NCBI GenBank assembly: GCA_947683425.1
Contig: CANTUQ010000101.1
Coordinates: forward strand, 29,101,001 to 29,165,000
Source of the DNA: Excoecaria cochinchinensis
Taxonomy: Eukaryota; Streptophyta; Magnoliopsida; Malpighiales; Euphorbiaceae
Length of the DNA stretch: 64,000 nt
Reading direction: 5' to 3'
How positions within the stretch are numbered: position 1 is the stretch's first letter; every line of letters starts with the position of its first letter. Shown piece after piece: positions 20,586-33,800 of the stretch. The notes beneath the pieces are model-generated. The model was given only the letters and a program-made list of their open reading frames with translations. It did no database searches and was not told the DNA's origin. Both the position numbers and the translations under genes were made by a program.

Positions 20586-22899
20586 TTAGAGGATCTGAGC
20601 AGCTGTGTTCAACTTTTCTGCTAAACTGAGCTGCGTCCTTGTTATGCTTGACAAGTACAGAAGAAGCAAATGGTCCTGCAGGAACCAAAAAAAAAAACAA
20701 GTTAGGAAAAAATAAAAACCAATGAAGGAAACCTTCTAATATAAGATATAGTAAATTAAAAGGTACAAACTACCGAAGAAGTCCATATTCATATTATTAA
20801 GCAACTTTACATGATAACAAATTTTTGGTTATATGAATGCAACCAGATCATACCTGAAGACCATCATTTACTAACTTATCAAAGGCTGATGGTGAAAGTT
20901 TGGGAAGTGAAGCAACAGTATCTGCTATAAATCGCCCTATGCTATTATCTGATGCAGCACGCCCTTCCTGAGTAGAACAATCAACGTATGGGACAAGAAC
21001 ATCGGAAAAGGAAAACAAAAAAGGAAAAGGAAAGGCAGCATCGTCCAACTCACCACAACATCATCCACATATTTGTAAGCATCATCGATTAGAGCTAGCA
21101 GTCGTTGCATTGAGACTTCCATTCCTTCCAAATCACTTGGGATTTTGTCCACCGTTGGTTTCTTTAGTAGGTCAACTGCAAATATGAATACAAAGTCCAA
21201 TTAGGTTGCAGAAAATCTTTGAAAAACCATTATTGATCTTCTGACTCGACCAACATTGACGAGTCAGATACATGAACATCTAAAGAAGACCATGAAACCC
21301 AATTCTGAAAGGAAAGGTAATGAAAGGGCAAAAGCATTTCATGCATCACATCTGTAAGAAATTTTTGATTCATTCAGATAAAGCTCCATTCCCAGTAATT
21401 TGGAAGTTGTTCTCAGATACAAGGAATGACAAAAATTTCCAGAGCCAAGGATAGTAGATCTCCAACAAGCAATTGAAAAGCAATTGAAAAGATTCTGGGG
21501 CATCCTCAGGTTAATATTACAAATAAAAACAGTACATAAAAAGCTGCCTCAAATCAAATAGAATTAAGACGCAGAGATTTGAACTTAATTTTTTAAAATT
21601 ACTAGAATGAGGTTTATTCAAGATGCAGTTAAAACACATATAAAAAAGGCATCATTTCAAAGTACTCTCCAAGACTTAGTTAACCATCAGCCTTCGATAA
21701 GCTAGTAAATGATGGTCTTCAGGTATGATCTGGTTGCATTCATATCACCAAAAATTTGTCATCATGTAAATTCTCTAAGATACAACTTGATCTTAATCAA
21801 TTCTAAGTTCATTAACTGTGAGAATAGAATATTACTTTTAAATAGATGATTGACCCCATATGACAAGCAACAAAATAAAAGACAATCTAATTTCTTCCTG
21901 TTAAAAATAAGAGAATGAACTTCAAATCCAAAAATATTAAAAGTAAAAAGGCAGGTACATACATCCAACACGCTCAGCCTCCACCATACGAAGATCAAGA
22001 GGAATTTCCTGGAACTGTGCAGCAAGCTGACGGTCTCCAAGGGACAAATTAACCGAAACATAAGCTTTAATTGTACCCTGTCCATTCGTAAATCCTGTAT
22101 CCACAGTTAAATGAATAGGATTGGGAACCTCTCTAGAATAGAATTCATGAATCAATGCACTTCCACCAGTGACTCCTAATCCAGTCGAATACCTGAACAC
22201 AATAACTCAACCATAAGTGCGGAAATATACTTTACAGCAAGTAATTCTCACAAAATAAAATTCCACAGCAACGACGTTCAGGATTGATGAGAAATGCACA
22301 GCCATAACTTGATGAGGATAGTAAAATTTACCATCCAACTATAACTTCTTTCGGATTTACTTTTTGGTGGGACAACAACATATTGTGATGGTAATCAATA
22401 TCCAGAGCAACCTGTAGCCATTACATAAATAGCATAAAATTCAAATACAACTCAAAATTTGTAAATACTTAAGAGAAGCTTGAACTTCAATAATTATTCA
22501 ACTAGTGAACTGAAGCTTGAACACCCGAAAACACAAATTATTACCGTTTTTCAGAATGATAATGCTATTTAATTAGATAACAAATCAGTTATTAGCATTC
22601 TATAATTAATTAATCAACTCCTGAAAAATTTTAAAAAAATCGAATGTAAAGAAGTCAGAGAAGGATGTGGAAACCTGATCAGAGGATTCATTATGAGGGA
22701 CAGCGTATGAGTTACGGATATCGACGGTGCCGTCTGGCAAGACGGAACCGAGAAGCGTTCCGATAACACGTTCGGCTTGGTCAGGCCGCCGCACGTAGCA
22801 ATCGCAAATGTTGAAGATAACCAATGGATGCACCTTCGCTGAAAGGCTCGACGAAGATGGCGCCGTGAATTGTAGGACTGTTTGCTCGCTTGCCGCCAT
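20586..22899 (-). CDS. eIF3f: Eukaryotic translation initiation factor 3 subunit F (eIF3f)
   Basis: An MPN-domain subunit of the eIF3 complex, which organises 43S pre-initiation complexes on the 40S ribosome. Exons: 22899-22675, 22411-22332, 22192-21963, 21175-21054, 20967-20854, 20675-20586. Joined they give 861 nt, 286 aa plus stop, close to the roughly 293 aa of Arabidopsis eIF3f. All introns are GT-AG and phases are consistent. Recognised blocks are AKVHPLVIFNICDCYVRR, ERVIGTLLGS and DIRNSYAVPH (exon 1), PKEVIVGWYSTG (exons 2-3), PNPIHLTVDTGF (exon 3), then the helical C-terminal part with IGRFIADTVASLPKLS and LLLLYLSSITRTQLSLAEKL. It lacks an H-x-H JAMM metal site, as is normal for eIF3f. 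Intron 3 carries an inverted copy of the exon 5/intron 5 junction. Confidence 0.96.
21684..21774 (+). repeat. Inverted copy of the eIF3f exon 5/intron 5 boundary inside intron 3
   Basis: Read on the plus strand, this segment matches the minus-strand sequence of 20893-20803 with only a few changes. It includes the last roughly 15 codons of exon 5 (ending FDKLVNDGLQ), the GT donor and about 50 nt of intron 5. It is antisense to the gene, so the primary transcript would hold two complementary arms of about 90 nt roughly 800 nt apart. Confidence 0.88.
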
Positions 22900-22950
22900 T
22901 CTCCGATCTCGATCGAGCCAAGGGAGTAAGAAAGACAGTACGAGAGAGCA

Positions 22951-23065
22951 CTAGGGTTTTTCGGCAAAAAGAAGAGCGGAGTTGTTTTTGTTTTGACTGT
23001 TTATTGGGCTAAGTTAAGAGGAAATGGGCCCTGACTGCCTAACTGGAGAGTACGTGGGCTTTTTC
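22951..23065 (-). promoter_or_regulatory. eIF3f promoter motifs (telo-box-like and TGGGCY)
   Basis: On the minus strand AAACCCTAG lies about 55 bp upstream of the ATG. GGGCCCA and AGCCCA/TGGGCT motifs follow at 110-165 bp upstream. Telo-box plus site II pairs are known in plant translation gene promoters; function here is inferred. Confidence 0.45.
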
Positions 23066-24775
23066 TTTAGAGTAATCTGAACCTCTTTTGCCCGTTGAGG
23101 AGACAAAATAATGAATTTTAGTCGTCCAAACTCCTTTTTTTTTTTTTTTTTTGCCTTTTTCTTTTATTTGATAGAAAATGTACGAGATCCTAAATTATTT
23201 GAAATAGAATGATTTTTCTTCTATTTTTTTTTATTGATTTTGTTTCTGACCTATTCAAAATGGAGCAATGTTATCCTTATATTGTACGGCAATCGACCAC
23301 ATAATCTACATGTCATTCACTTTAAAAGTAAAATATGTCTATTTCGATAGATTTATGGAGATAAAAATTAATAAAAAAATATTTGAGGACAAAATCACCC
23401 TATTTCAAATAGTTCAAAAGTAAAAATCAGCTTTGTCCCAAAATCTAAACATCAATAAGACTCTATTTGCTATACCATATTATATTGTATGATTTTATAG
23501 TGTAATGTTTGAGGAAGATTGTATGGTTTACTATGTTTCTATAACTTACTTTTATTTAGGTTAATACTTAATTGGATAGTATCTAACTTCTTTTTACATG
23601 CATAATTTAAATATCATTATTATAAAATATTAGTTTGTGAATTATTCCTTATAAATTGAATAATTACCATCTAAGGCATAGTTTTGTTTGTAATCTTGGT
23701 CTTTGTGGATCTCCCCTTTTGTCATCAATTATACATGTTTCTATTGTATTTTTTGACAATTAGGAAAGATACTGGAAGCATGCCTACTTTGTTGTTAGAT
23801 TAATTTATTTGGTTACAAATGCAAATTTATATTTCAAGAATTAAGTGGGATTACTTTTGCTAATTGCTTTCTCAATCAAAGTCTTGATGATGGACCAACA
23901 TTGCTTAGTTGAAGTTGTTTCCATACTAATATTAATAGAGTTTCAAATCTTTTAATTCTGAACATCTATTATTTTTTTTTGAACAATTTCTAGTATTATT
24001 CAATATGAGTGAAATTGACCCATTAATAAGTGTTATTATTATTATTGTGAAATACTCTATTCATATTAATTATTCGCTATTCAAAATACTCAAAACAAGT
24101 TTCAAATCACTTTAAACTAATAATATTTTATTACATAAACATCTATTATTGCTAATTAAGTATTAACCCTTGCTCCATGGGAGACAATGACTAGCATGAT
24201 AAATAAATGAAATTTTTATATCACATCATCCGGACACATTGATTATAAATTAATTATCAAGTCTGTCCTACAAACCAAAAGATAAGGATAAGACCAAATC
24301 GAATTGTGATAAATGAAAGAACAAAATGGAAGCAAACGAAGCCTTATCATCAATTGCTAACGAATCCCACCTCATGCAAACATTAATTAAAATTATCTAC
24401 GCAACAAATTTAATCACAATTTGGCATTAGCCAATTGCTATAATTTAGAGAGTAGGTAATTGTTTGGTGAAAAAGAAAACGACATTCCATAAAGTCACAT
24501 CCATACATATTATCATCATAATAATAATAATAATAAAATATAAATACAGAGAGGCCACAAACTTAAGATGGGCCCCACCACCACCACCACTTCTTCCTCA
24601 AACAATAAAAAAGAAGGTAAAGGCTCTTTTGATTGATTGATTGAAGAGAAGAAAACATATACTACTATTATATCATGTGCTCGTATAGTACAAGGTACAC
24701 AGAAGACAGATACAAACAAACTTCACTTGATCTTGTTCTTCAAACATCATCAAACGGCCACAAATATATGCATCA
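23066..24775. other. Spacer between eIF3f and PIP1
   Basis: AT-rich with a T-run at about 23131-23152. The PIP1 3' untranslated region presumably lies just below 24776, with an (ATA)n run at about 24518-24540. No other gene is seen. Confidence 0.5.
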
Positions 24776-26503
24776 TCACTTCTTGAAAGGAATGGCTCTG
24801 ATCACAACCACATGGTAAAGAGCTGCAAGTGCTGCTCCAATGAATGGGCCCACCCAGAAAATCCACTGCATAACCAACCAAAACATTAGTTCATCACTAA
24901 TCAGACGGAAGTCATCTAAACAATATGCTTAATTAAAATCGAAGTACCTAATTTTTGTTCCTAAATTTATCAAAATTTACATATTTTTATTGACATGCAC
25001 ATTCTAAGAGCAATCTATGGTTTGACCACAGAAAGACCGTAGAAATTAATTTTAACCGTCAGATTATGTATTATAATACGTTGATAAAGAAAAACACTTA
25101 CATGATCATCCCAACCCTTGTCTTCGTTGAAGATGATTGCTGCACCAAGACTACGAGCTGGGTTGATACCAGTTCCTGTAACTGGGATTGTGGCCAAATG
25201 CACCAAGAACACAGCGAACCCAATTGGCAATGGTGCCAAAATCTGTTCACAAACAATTTCCAAAAGATTAACAAAATCTAAACAATTTCAATATTACCAA
25301 ACTTAAACTCAGTGATTTTGTGTAAAATAATGATGGATTGAGGAGGCTTACAGGAACATGGGAGTCTCTGGCGCTACGCTTGGCATCAGTGGCAGAGAAG
25401 ACAGTGTAAACAAGAACAAAGGTGCCAATAATCTCAGCTCCAAGGCCGTCGCCTTTGGTGTAACCATGAGCCACACTGTTAGCTCCGCCGCCCAAAACGG
25501 TGTATCGTTGGCGACCCATAAATCCTTTGACTACTCCAGCACCACAGATTGCACCAAGGCACTGCATCACCATGTAGAATACAGCCCTTGTCAACGACAA
25601 TTTCCTTCCCAAAAACAGCCCAAATGTCACAGCCGGATTTATATGTCCTCCTGCACCAACACCGCAACCGCCGCATGTGTTATTACAAATAAACAATTAT
25701 CACAGTTAGGATTAAGTATTTGATCGGTTCGATCATAAAACCGGACAAATTAAAGTTGCAATAAACAAACCGGATCGATCAAACTGACCGACGATTATTT
25801 TTCACCTACAAGTTCTTTAAAGCTTTTCAATCGAGCACCTCATCAATTAAAATTTGTAAACCTATTTTTTAAATTCAACTTCAGTTCAGTTCTGAAATTT
25901 TTTTACAAAATCAGTTGATAAAAATCAAAAGCTGAAAACTTTAATAGAAGAAATTTAAAAATTCAGTAACTGAAATATGAATTTTTTTTTAAAAAATATT
26001 TCTTTTGCTAAAAAATATTAATTTTTTTTCATAAAAATTAAATACTGAAGGGTATAATTGAGTAAACTTCCCGTTAACGAATTTGATCGAACAATTTAGA
26101 TAAATTCAGTGGTAAAAAAACGCAATTTTTTCCTAAGTTTTAAGGAAGGTTTAGGAAGAGAACAGGAACCTGAAATGCCAGCAGTACAGTAAACAAGAGC
26201 GAAGATCATGCCACCAAAGGCCCAAGCAATCCCTTGAATACCGACGGTGGTACACTTGGTTGGTTCTTTAACGACACCCATCACCGTCAAAACAGAGATA
26301 TACAAGAACAAGAAAGTAGCAATGAACTCTGCAATTCCAGCTCTATAAAATGACCACGACGACAACTCGCTGGGCTCGAACAGCGGTGCCGGTGGTGGCT
26401 CCGTGTAATCCTTGTCATCTTGGGTCTGCGCCGCCGTACCGATCGGCTGCGTTTCCCTGTATTTGTTAGCTCCCAATCTAACATCTTCTTCCTTGCCCTC
26501 CAT
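24776..26503 (-). CDS. PIP1: Plasma-membrane aquaporin, PIP1 subgroup
   Basis: A water channel (MIP family) of the plasma membrane with six membrane helices. Exons 26503-26170, 25650-25352, 25242-25102 and 24865-24776 give 864 nt, 287 aa plus stop, the usual PIP1 length, with the standard four-exon PIP structure. The long N-terminus starting MEGKEEDVRLGANKY and the short C-terminus ending AIPFKK mark the PIP1 group. The two NPA boxes are HINPAV (N116) and GINPAR (N238). The aromatic/arginine filter is the water-selective F96, H226, T235, R241. TTGIQGIAWAFGGMIF-type and LGAEIIGTFVLVYTVF helices are intact. PIP1 proteins often need PIP2 partners to reach the membrane (family knowledge). No defect is seen. 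Confidence 0.96.
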
Positions 26504-26602
26504 AGCTAGTAATCTTTTAGTTTTAGCTTAAAAATGAAGACTGATTAGTGACTAGCGACCGTTTGATCTTTGGACTGTGCAGAGTGGGATTGTGACGAGT
26601 GA

Positions 26603-26609
26603 TTATATA
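26603..26609 (-). promoter_or_regulatory. TATA box of the PIP1 gene
   Basis: TATATAA on the minus strand, about 100 bp upstream of the ATG, a normal plant spacing. Confidence 0.6.
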
Positions 26610-28739
26610 GGGGAAATGGTAGGGCCATGTGAGTGTATTTAATTGAAATTTGTAAATTATCTTGTGACCGACCAATCATTTTCTGCCAACCGCTCTATGG
26701 GCTAACGAAAAGACGAAATTGCCCTAGCTAATGTGTAGTGGAAACGACAATGGATTGTATAGTGTAATTCACAGTTGGCAAAAGGGTGGCCACATGTAGC
26801 AGAGATGATGATGTTGAAGAAACCACCGTCCATATTTCAATAATGTGGAAATGGAGATTGAATTGAAATAAAAGAGGTGGAGACAACATTAATAAGTGAA
26901 GTAAGTTTTTTTTTTTTTTTTTTCCGAAAATAGTAATGTTTGGACTAAATTTCTTTTGACGTGATGGGTAGAAATTTTCGTAATCAGGAAATTAGGAGGA
27001 CCATGATTTTATTTTACGACTCAATAGTGGAAGATACTGTTTGGCATTAATTGTGTCGTTCGGCTTTGCTTGTTTAGGGTGTTGGTCCTATGGATTTGGT
27101 TCATTTCCATTTCGAGTTGTCTATTTTCTTTTCATGTGATTTTGATTTAAGGAATTCGATGCATCAACGAGTTATTCAATATTTATTAGGTTTATTCATT
27201 TAAGATCTTAATTAGCATGTGCTTTTAAGTGATAGGTTGTGAAAAAAATACTACCCTACATTTTACCTATCGATTTGAATCCATCAATTTATTGCTAATT
27301 ATTATTTTTAGTGACGGATTTTATAAATCCTATCACCAAAAAGCAATTTTTTAGTGTAATAACCAACAGTATAATGAGCTTTTATGCATGCAATTTAAGT
27401 TTAGATGCATTTCCAGAATAATATGATTATAAAAATTTCTTATACACTTTAAAATTTAAATATAAAATAAAGTATTTGAATATTGATAACTTTTCCAAAG
27501 TAAATAACTGGAGCATCCTAATTTGAGTTCGAGTTAGAGCAAGCTCAAGCTTTTTTTTTTATTTTTTTTTTTAAAAGAAGCTTAGTTGAAGACAGGGCCC
27601 ATCCATTCCTTGGTCCGTGGTCCATGGATGCCTTTTCAAGGTTGTACAATCTGCTGCAGTAAGTCCCATGTGATTCGCGTTTATTCCTGGACTCGTGGCT
27701 TACACTTGTGTTGTGCTACATTGTAACCACACACTTACTGCCACGTAAGTGCTCTATTCCCAAGACTCTTTGCCAAATCTCTCAATCTAGTCTTCCAATC
27801 TATAATAACCATTACCATCACCACCAGGACGGAGCTAAAATCTTAGATTAAAGGAGCAAATATGATTTAAATTAATATCAATGGACAAATTCAATTCAAT
27901 TGAAATCAATAATAAATGGAGTAAATAGTTAAAATTAAATTAATAAATTGAAAATTTATAAAATGTCTTTACGATAAAATATATATATATTTTATCGTAT
28001 TGTTCCCCTTATTTGCAACGTGGATCCGCCCTTATCACCGCCAATAATAATTTTCTTTTTGATTGAAACCACCATTCAATAATATTACTATTATTGTTTT
28101 TATTATTATTATTATTGTTGTTTTTTACAAATGCTTACATATATTTCTTATAAACTGATAAAGCGAATCAAAGCTTAATTTTTTTTTTTTTTTGTGATTA
28201 TTATTTATTTATTCCTTTTGACTATATATGAGGATGATGATGGAGTATATAGCTAGTATATTAAATATAATATATTAAATATGACCTGTTGGATAAAAAA
28301 ATAATATTTTTATAATTTTCTTATAATGATTCGTATTTCATTCATATACATATACATATGTAACTAGGAGAATAATTTTCCAAGTATTGCTTGTGTTTCA
28401 AATATTATAGTGGTAAAACAAATAGCAACAAGCTATATAAAATGGGATGACATCAAAACCTTATCCTTTCTATTATTTAAAACATTATTTGGAGGAGCCA
28501 ATCATTGTCTCGTTACAAAAGACAGCAGAAATTGTCAAGCTGGCAGGAAAGGTTTGGGTGATAATGGAGGAATTATGGGAAATTATTATTACTAATAATT
28601 TCAATTAATTTGAATTGCACAGTTTGTATATGACATTTATATATTCTCTCACATTACTGTTATTATTATTTAACAAAGAAAAAAAGCTGTGCATATTGTC
28701 ATATTCATATATACCATCCATGGAATCTTATTTTATATT
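26610..28739. other. PIP1 upstream region and spacer
   Basis: A T-run at 26907-26924 and AT-rich DNA. A short TAGTGACGG...CATCACC inverted pair at about 27310-27343 resembles the CACTA subterminal repeats further right but has no element ends. No gene is seen. Confidence 0.45.
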
Positions 28740-30846
28740 TTTTTTTTTTTTTTGAGGAAAAGAGATCTTTATAAACCGAAAAGATCAACAACAAGAGGGA
28801 AGAACCTCCCAAACAACAAAAGGATCAAACAAAACTGAAGCTTTAGCTAACTTATGAGCCTCAGTATTGTTAGATCTACCAGTCCAAAACACAACTAAAT
28901 TAGGAAAAATAGACAAAAAGTGCTTACAATCCGAGATAACAGTACCAAACTCAGAAAAATCCTTTAAAGAATTAAGCAAAGCAAAATATAATTCTTGTGC
29001 ATCAGTGTAAATGATACCCTTTGGAGGGAGATTACCATCAATCCAAGATAAGACTGAACGAAGGGCCAACCCTTCGGCCGTGCGCGCAGAGAAAACTCCT
29101 GGCCAATGCCCCGATAAAGCTTGAATGAAATGACCGTCCACATCTCTAAAAACAGCTCCAAAACCACTCCTGCCCCTCGAAGAAAAAATTGAGGCATCAA
29201 CTTTACAGATCCATCCCACATCTGCATCAGAAAGAATCGGAGTGCCACCCAGTTGTCTATTACTCACAGGAGCAAAAGCTCCATTAAGGACCTCCGAAGC
29301 TGCCTTCCACTCCCCAAGATAAGCCAATGCTGATTGAACAATAGTATGAGGTGCCTTTAACACATTATTCCAACACAGATTGTTCCTAACATTCCACAAC
29401 TGCCAAAGAATTAAACAAGACTCCTCAAATTTATCCTTGCTTAAATTATTGGCCAAAAAGGAAAGTTTATCCATAAAAGGCATCTCAATATTCTGAACAG
29501 AAAGCTCATAATAATCCCAAACATCCCTAGCAAACTGGCAATCAAAGAAGAGATGAGATAAATCCTCTACTTCATCACAAAGCAAACAACATGGATTGAC
29601 AATAATGCCTCTATGAATCAAATTAGAACGCGCAGGTAACACATTCCTAACAGCTCTCCAAAGGAAATTTTGCACTTTAGGGGGAATTTTCAGATTCCAG
29701 ATAATTTTCCAAATCCTATTAGGTTGGGACTGGCCATTACTCAAACCCCTGCTTGCCAAATGGTAACCACTTTTAACCGTATACCTCCCTTTATCATTAT
29801 AATGCCAAATTAAAATGTCCTTTCTATTCAATAAAGGCAAAGGAATCTTCAAAATATCATACACATCAGTTACATTGCAAAATTCAACAAGCTTATCAAC
29901 ATCCCACTCATTCCCATTATTCTTCATAAAAGCACACACTTTAACCTCTTCATCAACAAAATCAGTACCCTCTCCTACATAAAAATCATCATCCCTTGGA
30001 ACCCACGGATCCTTGTTGAAAAAAATAGATTTACCATCCCCCACACTCCATCTAACCCCCTCTTTCAATAAAGGTTTAGCCTGCATAATACTCTGCCAGG
30101 TGAAACTAGGATTAGATCCTAATTGAGCATCAAAAAAGTTCCCATTTGGAAAGTATCTAGCTTTGAAAATTCTGTAAGCAAGAGTATCATTTTTGGAGAG
30201 TAATCTCCAACCCTGTTTAGCAAGCATAGCCAAATTAAACAAATGCAGATCTCTAAAACCCAAACCACCGTTGTTTTTACTGCTACACATACCATCCCAA
30301 GCAAGCCAGTGAAAATTATTATTTCCATTACTCTTTTTTTCCCACCAAAAAGAATTCATCATACGTTGTAACTCCTGACAAATAGAGATAGGAATCATAA
30401 ACACACTCATACAGTAGGTTGGAATCGCCTGAGCCACAGATTTCAAGAGAATTTCCTTACCCGACCTAGAAAGGAATTTATTATTCCAATTGGAAATTCT
30501 ATGAACCAGCTTGTTCTTCAGAAAACCAAAAATAGCCCGTTTGCTACGACCTATTAGAGAAGGAAGCCCCAGATAACGCCCATGATTAAGAGGGGTACTT
30601 ACACCAAGGAGGTTTGATAAAAAGTTCCTATCTCCATTCGACACACTAGGACTAAAAAATATGCCCGATTTCTGAAAATTCACTGCCTGCCCAGAAGACT
30701 TCTCATATTTATACAAGATGTGTTTAATCATATGACAATCCCTTTCTAAAGCTCTAAAGAAAAAAAGAGAGTCATCAGCAAAAAATAAATGAGAAACTCT
30801 AGGCCCCCTCAAACTCGCTCTGCAGCCCTGAATAAATCCCTTTTTC
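28740..30846 (-). mobile_element. 5'-truncated LINE (L1 clade) with poly(A) and 14-bp target duplication
   Basis: A non-LTR retrotransposon remnant on the minus strand. It ends in a poly(A) tail (T-run 28740-28753) and is bounded by the exact direct repeat TCTTATTTTATATT at 28726-28739 and 30847-30860. The 5' part (endonuclease and most of the reverse transcriptase) is missing, typical of aborted target-primed reverse transcription. The left junction of the open frame coincides with the duplication, so truncation happened at insertion. Confidence 0.95.
28785..30846 (-). pseudogene. LINE ORF2 remnant: reverse transcriptase end, zf-RVT and RNase H
   Basis: An open frame of about 685 codons, uninterrupted from the truncation point at 30846 to a stop at 28787-28785; it has no start codon of its own. 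In order it contains the RT palm motif FFADD (close to the truncated end), the thumb/connection region (GRYLGLPSLIGRSK, NWNNKFLSRSGKEILLKSV, SFWWEKK), the zf-RVT zinc-binding segment CCLLCDEVEDLSHLFFDC, and a C-terminal RNase H-like domain with CKVDAS, TAEGLAL, IIYTDA and NNTEAHKLAKAS. The absence of stops suggests a fairly recent insertion. It cannot be mobile because the endonuclease and most RT motifs are missing. Confidence 0.92.
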
Positions 30847-30860
30847 TCTTATTTTATATT

Positions 30861-33800
30861 AAAACCTATTTTTCTCATAATAATTTCTGGGTTTACAAAC
30901 TCAAAAATTAATCTGTTTTGAAAACATTTAAAATTTATAAATTTGATTAATTCGAATACACATTAAACAGTTATGCATCTATGGATCCAAAAAAACAAAA
31001 AATTTGCATTTTTAAGTATTTAAAAATATTACATATTTAAAAATCAAATATGGTTAGATCTTTACAATCCTAACCCATCATTCAGAAATATTTGATGTAT
31101 AATATACAATTTATCAATAGATTTTTCTAATTGTTTTATTTATATGTTTTAAACTCAAAGTTTATTTGAATATAAGTAAACTAAAATAATGCATTTTGTT
31201 GAACAATTCTCATTATTAATTTCTACCGGTATAAATATATTTTAATCCCATTTAGACGAAAGTTTAAGTTTAATTAATTACATGAACATCTATGACTTCA
31301 CAATTCAATTTAAAATTATAAAATTAGATGTAAGCATGAAAACTCCAAACACTATTAATCATATATATAGTCTGCCCCCCTCATTTCTCCACGCAAGACA
31401 AGTAGACAACGACCTAATCTCGGTGATAATAATAATAATATAATGCATCATCATTTTTTTTTTAATTTATTTTAATTTTGGAGGCTGCTGTGACATAAGA
31501 ACTTTGAAGATGTAATTAAAAATCACTTGACGACGCTTAATGGATAGCACTTGTGAATAGTTATAATTTTGGCTTATCATTTTCTTATACCTTTTATTTT
31601 AAAGATAAGGGAGGCAATTCAGAAAAGTAAGATTATTAATTATGTCATATATTCATTTTATTAAAAATAGAGTATTAAGCAACCGACAATTTAATTAAGG
31701 CCCCTTGCTTTAATAATTATACATTTTATTAAAAATTTAAATTATAAAAAGAAATATTTCAATAAGGTGAATTTTTTACTTTGTGATCAAATTATCTCTT
31801 TCCATATTTAAAAACAATAGTCTGTCCATAATTTTTTTTCTTCTAAAATTCTTATTATTCGTAATTTTAACTTAATTGTTCGTATATGAAAATAGCAAAT
31901 AAAGAAAAATAAATTTAAGGATGAAAGTAATTTTAACATAATACGTTCCCTCGAGAAAGAATTACTTAGTTGCTGTAATGTCCATGGGAATTGGGGTGGA
32001 GTTGCAGTAACTGTCAATGGCAATCAAGTGCTAACCGACTTTCACCGGCAAGAGATGAAAATTCCACAATTGCGTTCGTGATAGTGATTAGACGTTGTGG
32101 TTATAGTTCACTGAAAACTGGTCATGTGCTTTGAACCAAAGCTCTTAGTGTAGGCAAAGGCAAACCATGGGTCCATGTTTTGACCATAAGGTCTTTATCA
32201 TGTCCATATATGATCACGTATTTTTTACTCCATATATATTGAATTTTATTCTATTTTAGTGAATTCGAATTACAATCTTAAAAAGATTGGAATGCGATAT
32301 GATCATTGCGAAGAAAATTAGCTCATGAAGGGTAATGTATTTTTATAACTAATCGGTACGTGATATTTAATACATTTTATTCACAATTAAAATTGAATAT
32401 ATGTGAAAAATTTAGAACGTGAAATTTATAAAATTAAATATTTGCAGGACAAATTCAATTAAATTAGATCTTGGTTTGAAATAAAAAAAAAATTAAGAAT
32501 CTAATAGAATAAAATAAAATAAATTCAGTCCAAGTATCAAGTATGAAACTGATTGAATATAACATGAGAAGTATCAAGTATGGGAATTTGAATATAAGAA
32601 ATATGAAACTGATTGTAAAAAAAACTATATATATATATAATTTTTGTTTTCAAACACGACAACAATTAACAAGTTTGGTCCATGGATAGAGGTAATATAT
32701 ATGGATGGTAGGAAGAATTTTCCTCAGAATTTTCATAAAAACATAACGTTTGCTTTGTCATGTTGTTAGTGTTAAGCTTCAAAGGCTTTGGGCTTGGGCT
32801 AGCCTTAAATTCGGCCTATATTTATATTAATATTATAATTTGCCTGTTTAAAGGTTTCCAAATGGAAATACAGTCCGCTGATTCTCAGTTGTTTTAAAAG
32901 GAAGTTCGAACGGATTTGGGTATTAACATCACTACTCGTGTCAGATTTGGATACATGTTACTGATTACCTGCTATGTAAATCCGTTTATAAAATTTAACC
33001 ATTAAAAATTATATTTATTCAATAATAATTATTCTAATATACTATGTAAAATTTATATTATTTAATATATATATATAGTATGGATCATAATAAAATAATA
33101 TAATTATTTAATACAATACGATGAAGAAGTATTCGTATTTATACTTGTATAAACAAGATTATGAGAAGTGATCAATTCCTTTTCAAATTTGTAACATTTA
33201 TTTTCATATATTTCAAGTAACAGTTTAAGAATTATGATCTTAAACTTTGAAAGGCGATCGAAATATGGCAATATTTGGTAACGGCAAAAATGGAATATAT
33301 ATACCAAGTTTAGAAAAAAAAAAAGAATATACCTCAATGAAATATTCATTTTGTTATATTCAAAATCAAAACCATATAATTGAGACATAGGTTCATTGAA
33401 CTTAATTACAAAATAGATGCATATTTATGTAATATTTCATTAGAGATCATGTCCTACGTACTTCCATCTTTGAAGACCCAAAAAAAAAAAAAAAAAAAAA
33501 TCCAAGGAGATATGTTTGCATGTATTGGCCATATTTTAGCTGAAATTTCATCAATATGAAACTGAAAGATTGACCAATTTTGAGTGGGGATGGGAACAAT
33601 AGTGTATTTACCATCAAAATGACAAAATTGATAAAAAGACCAGTGAATGGGGGAAAAAAAAAATGCAAAATGAAGATGGGGGATGGGGATTGCATATAGA
33701 GCAGCTTATTTAAACCATGCTTGAATTTGATAATTTGCTGCATTTTAAGTAAACCAATGAATTTCTCATTTTCCTAGAATTTCATATAAAAGATGTCGGT

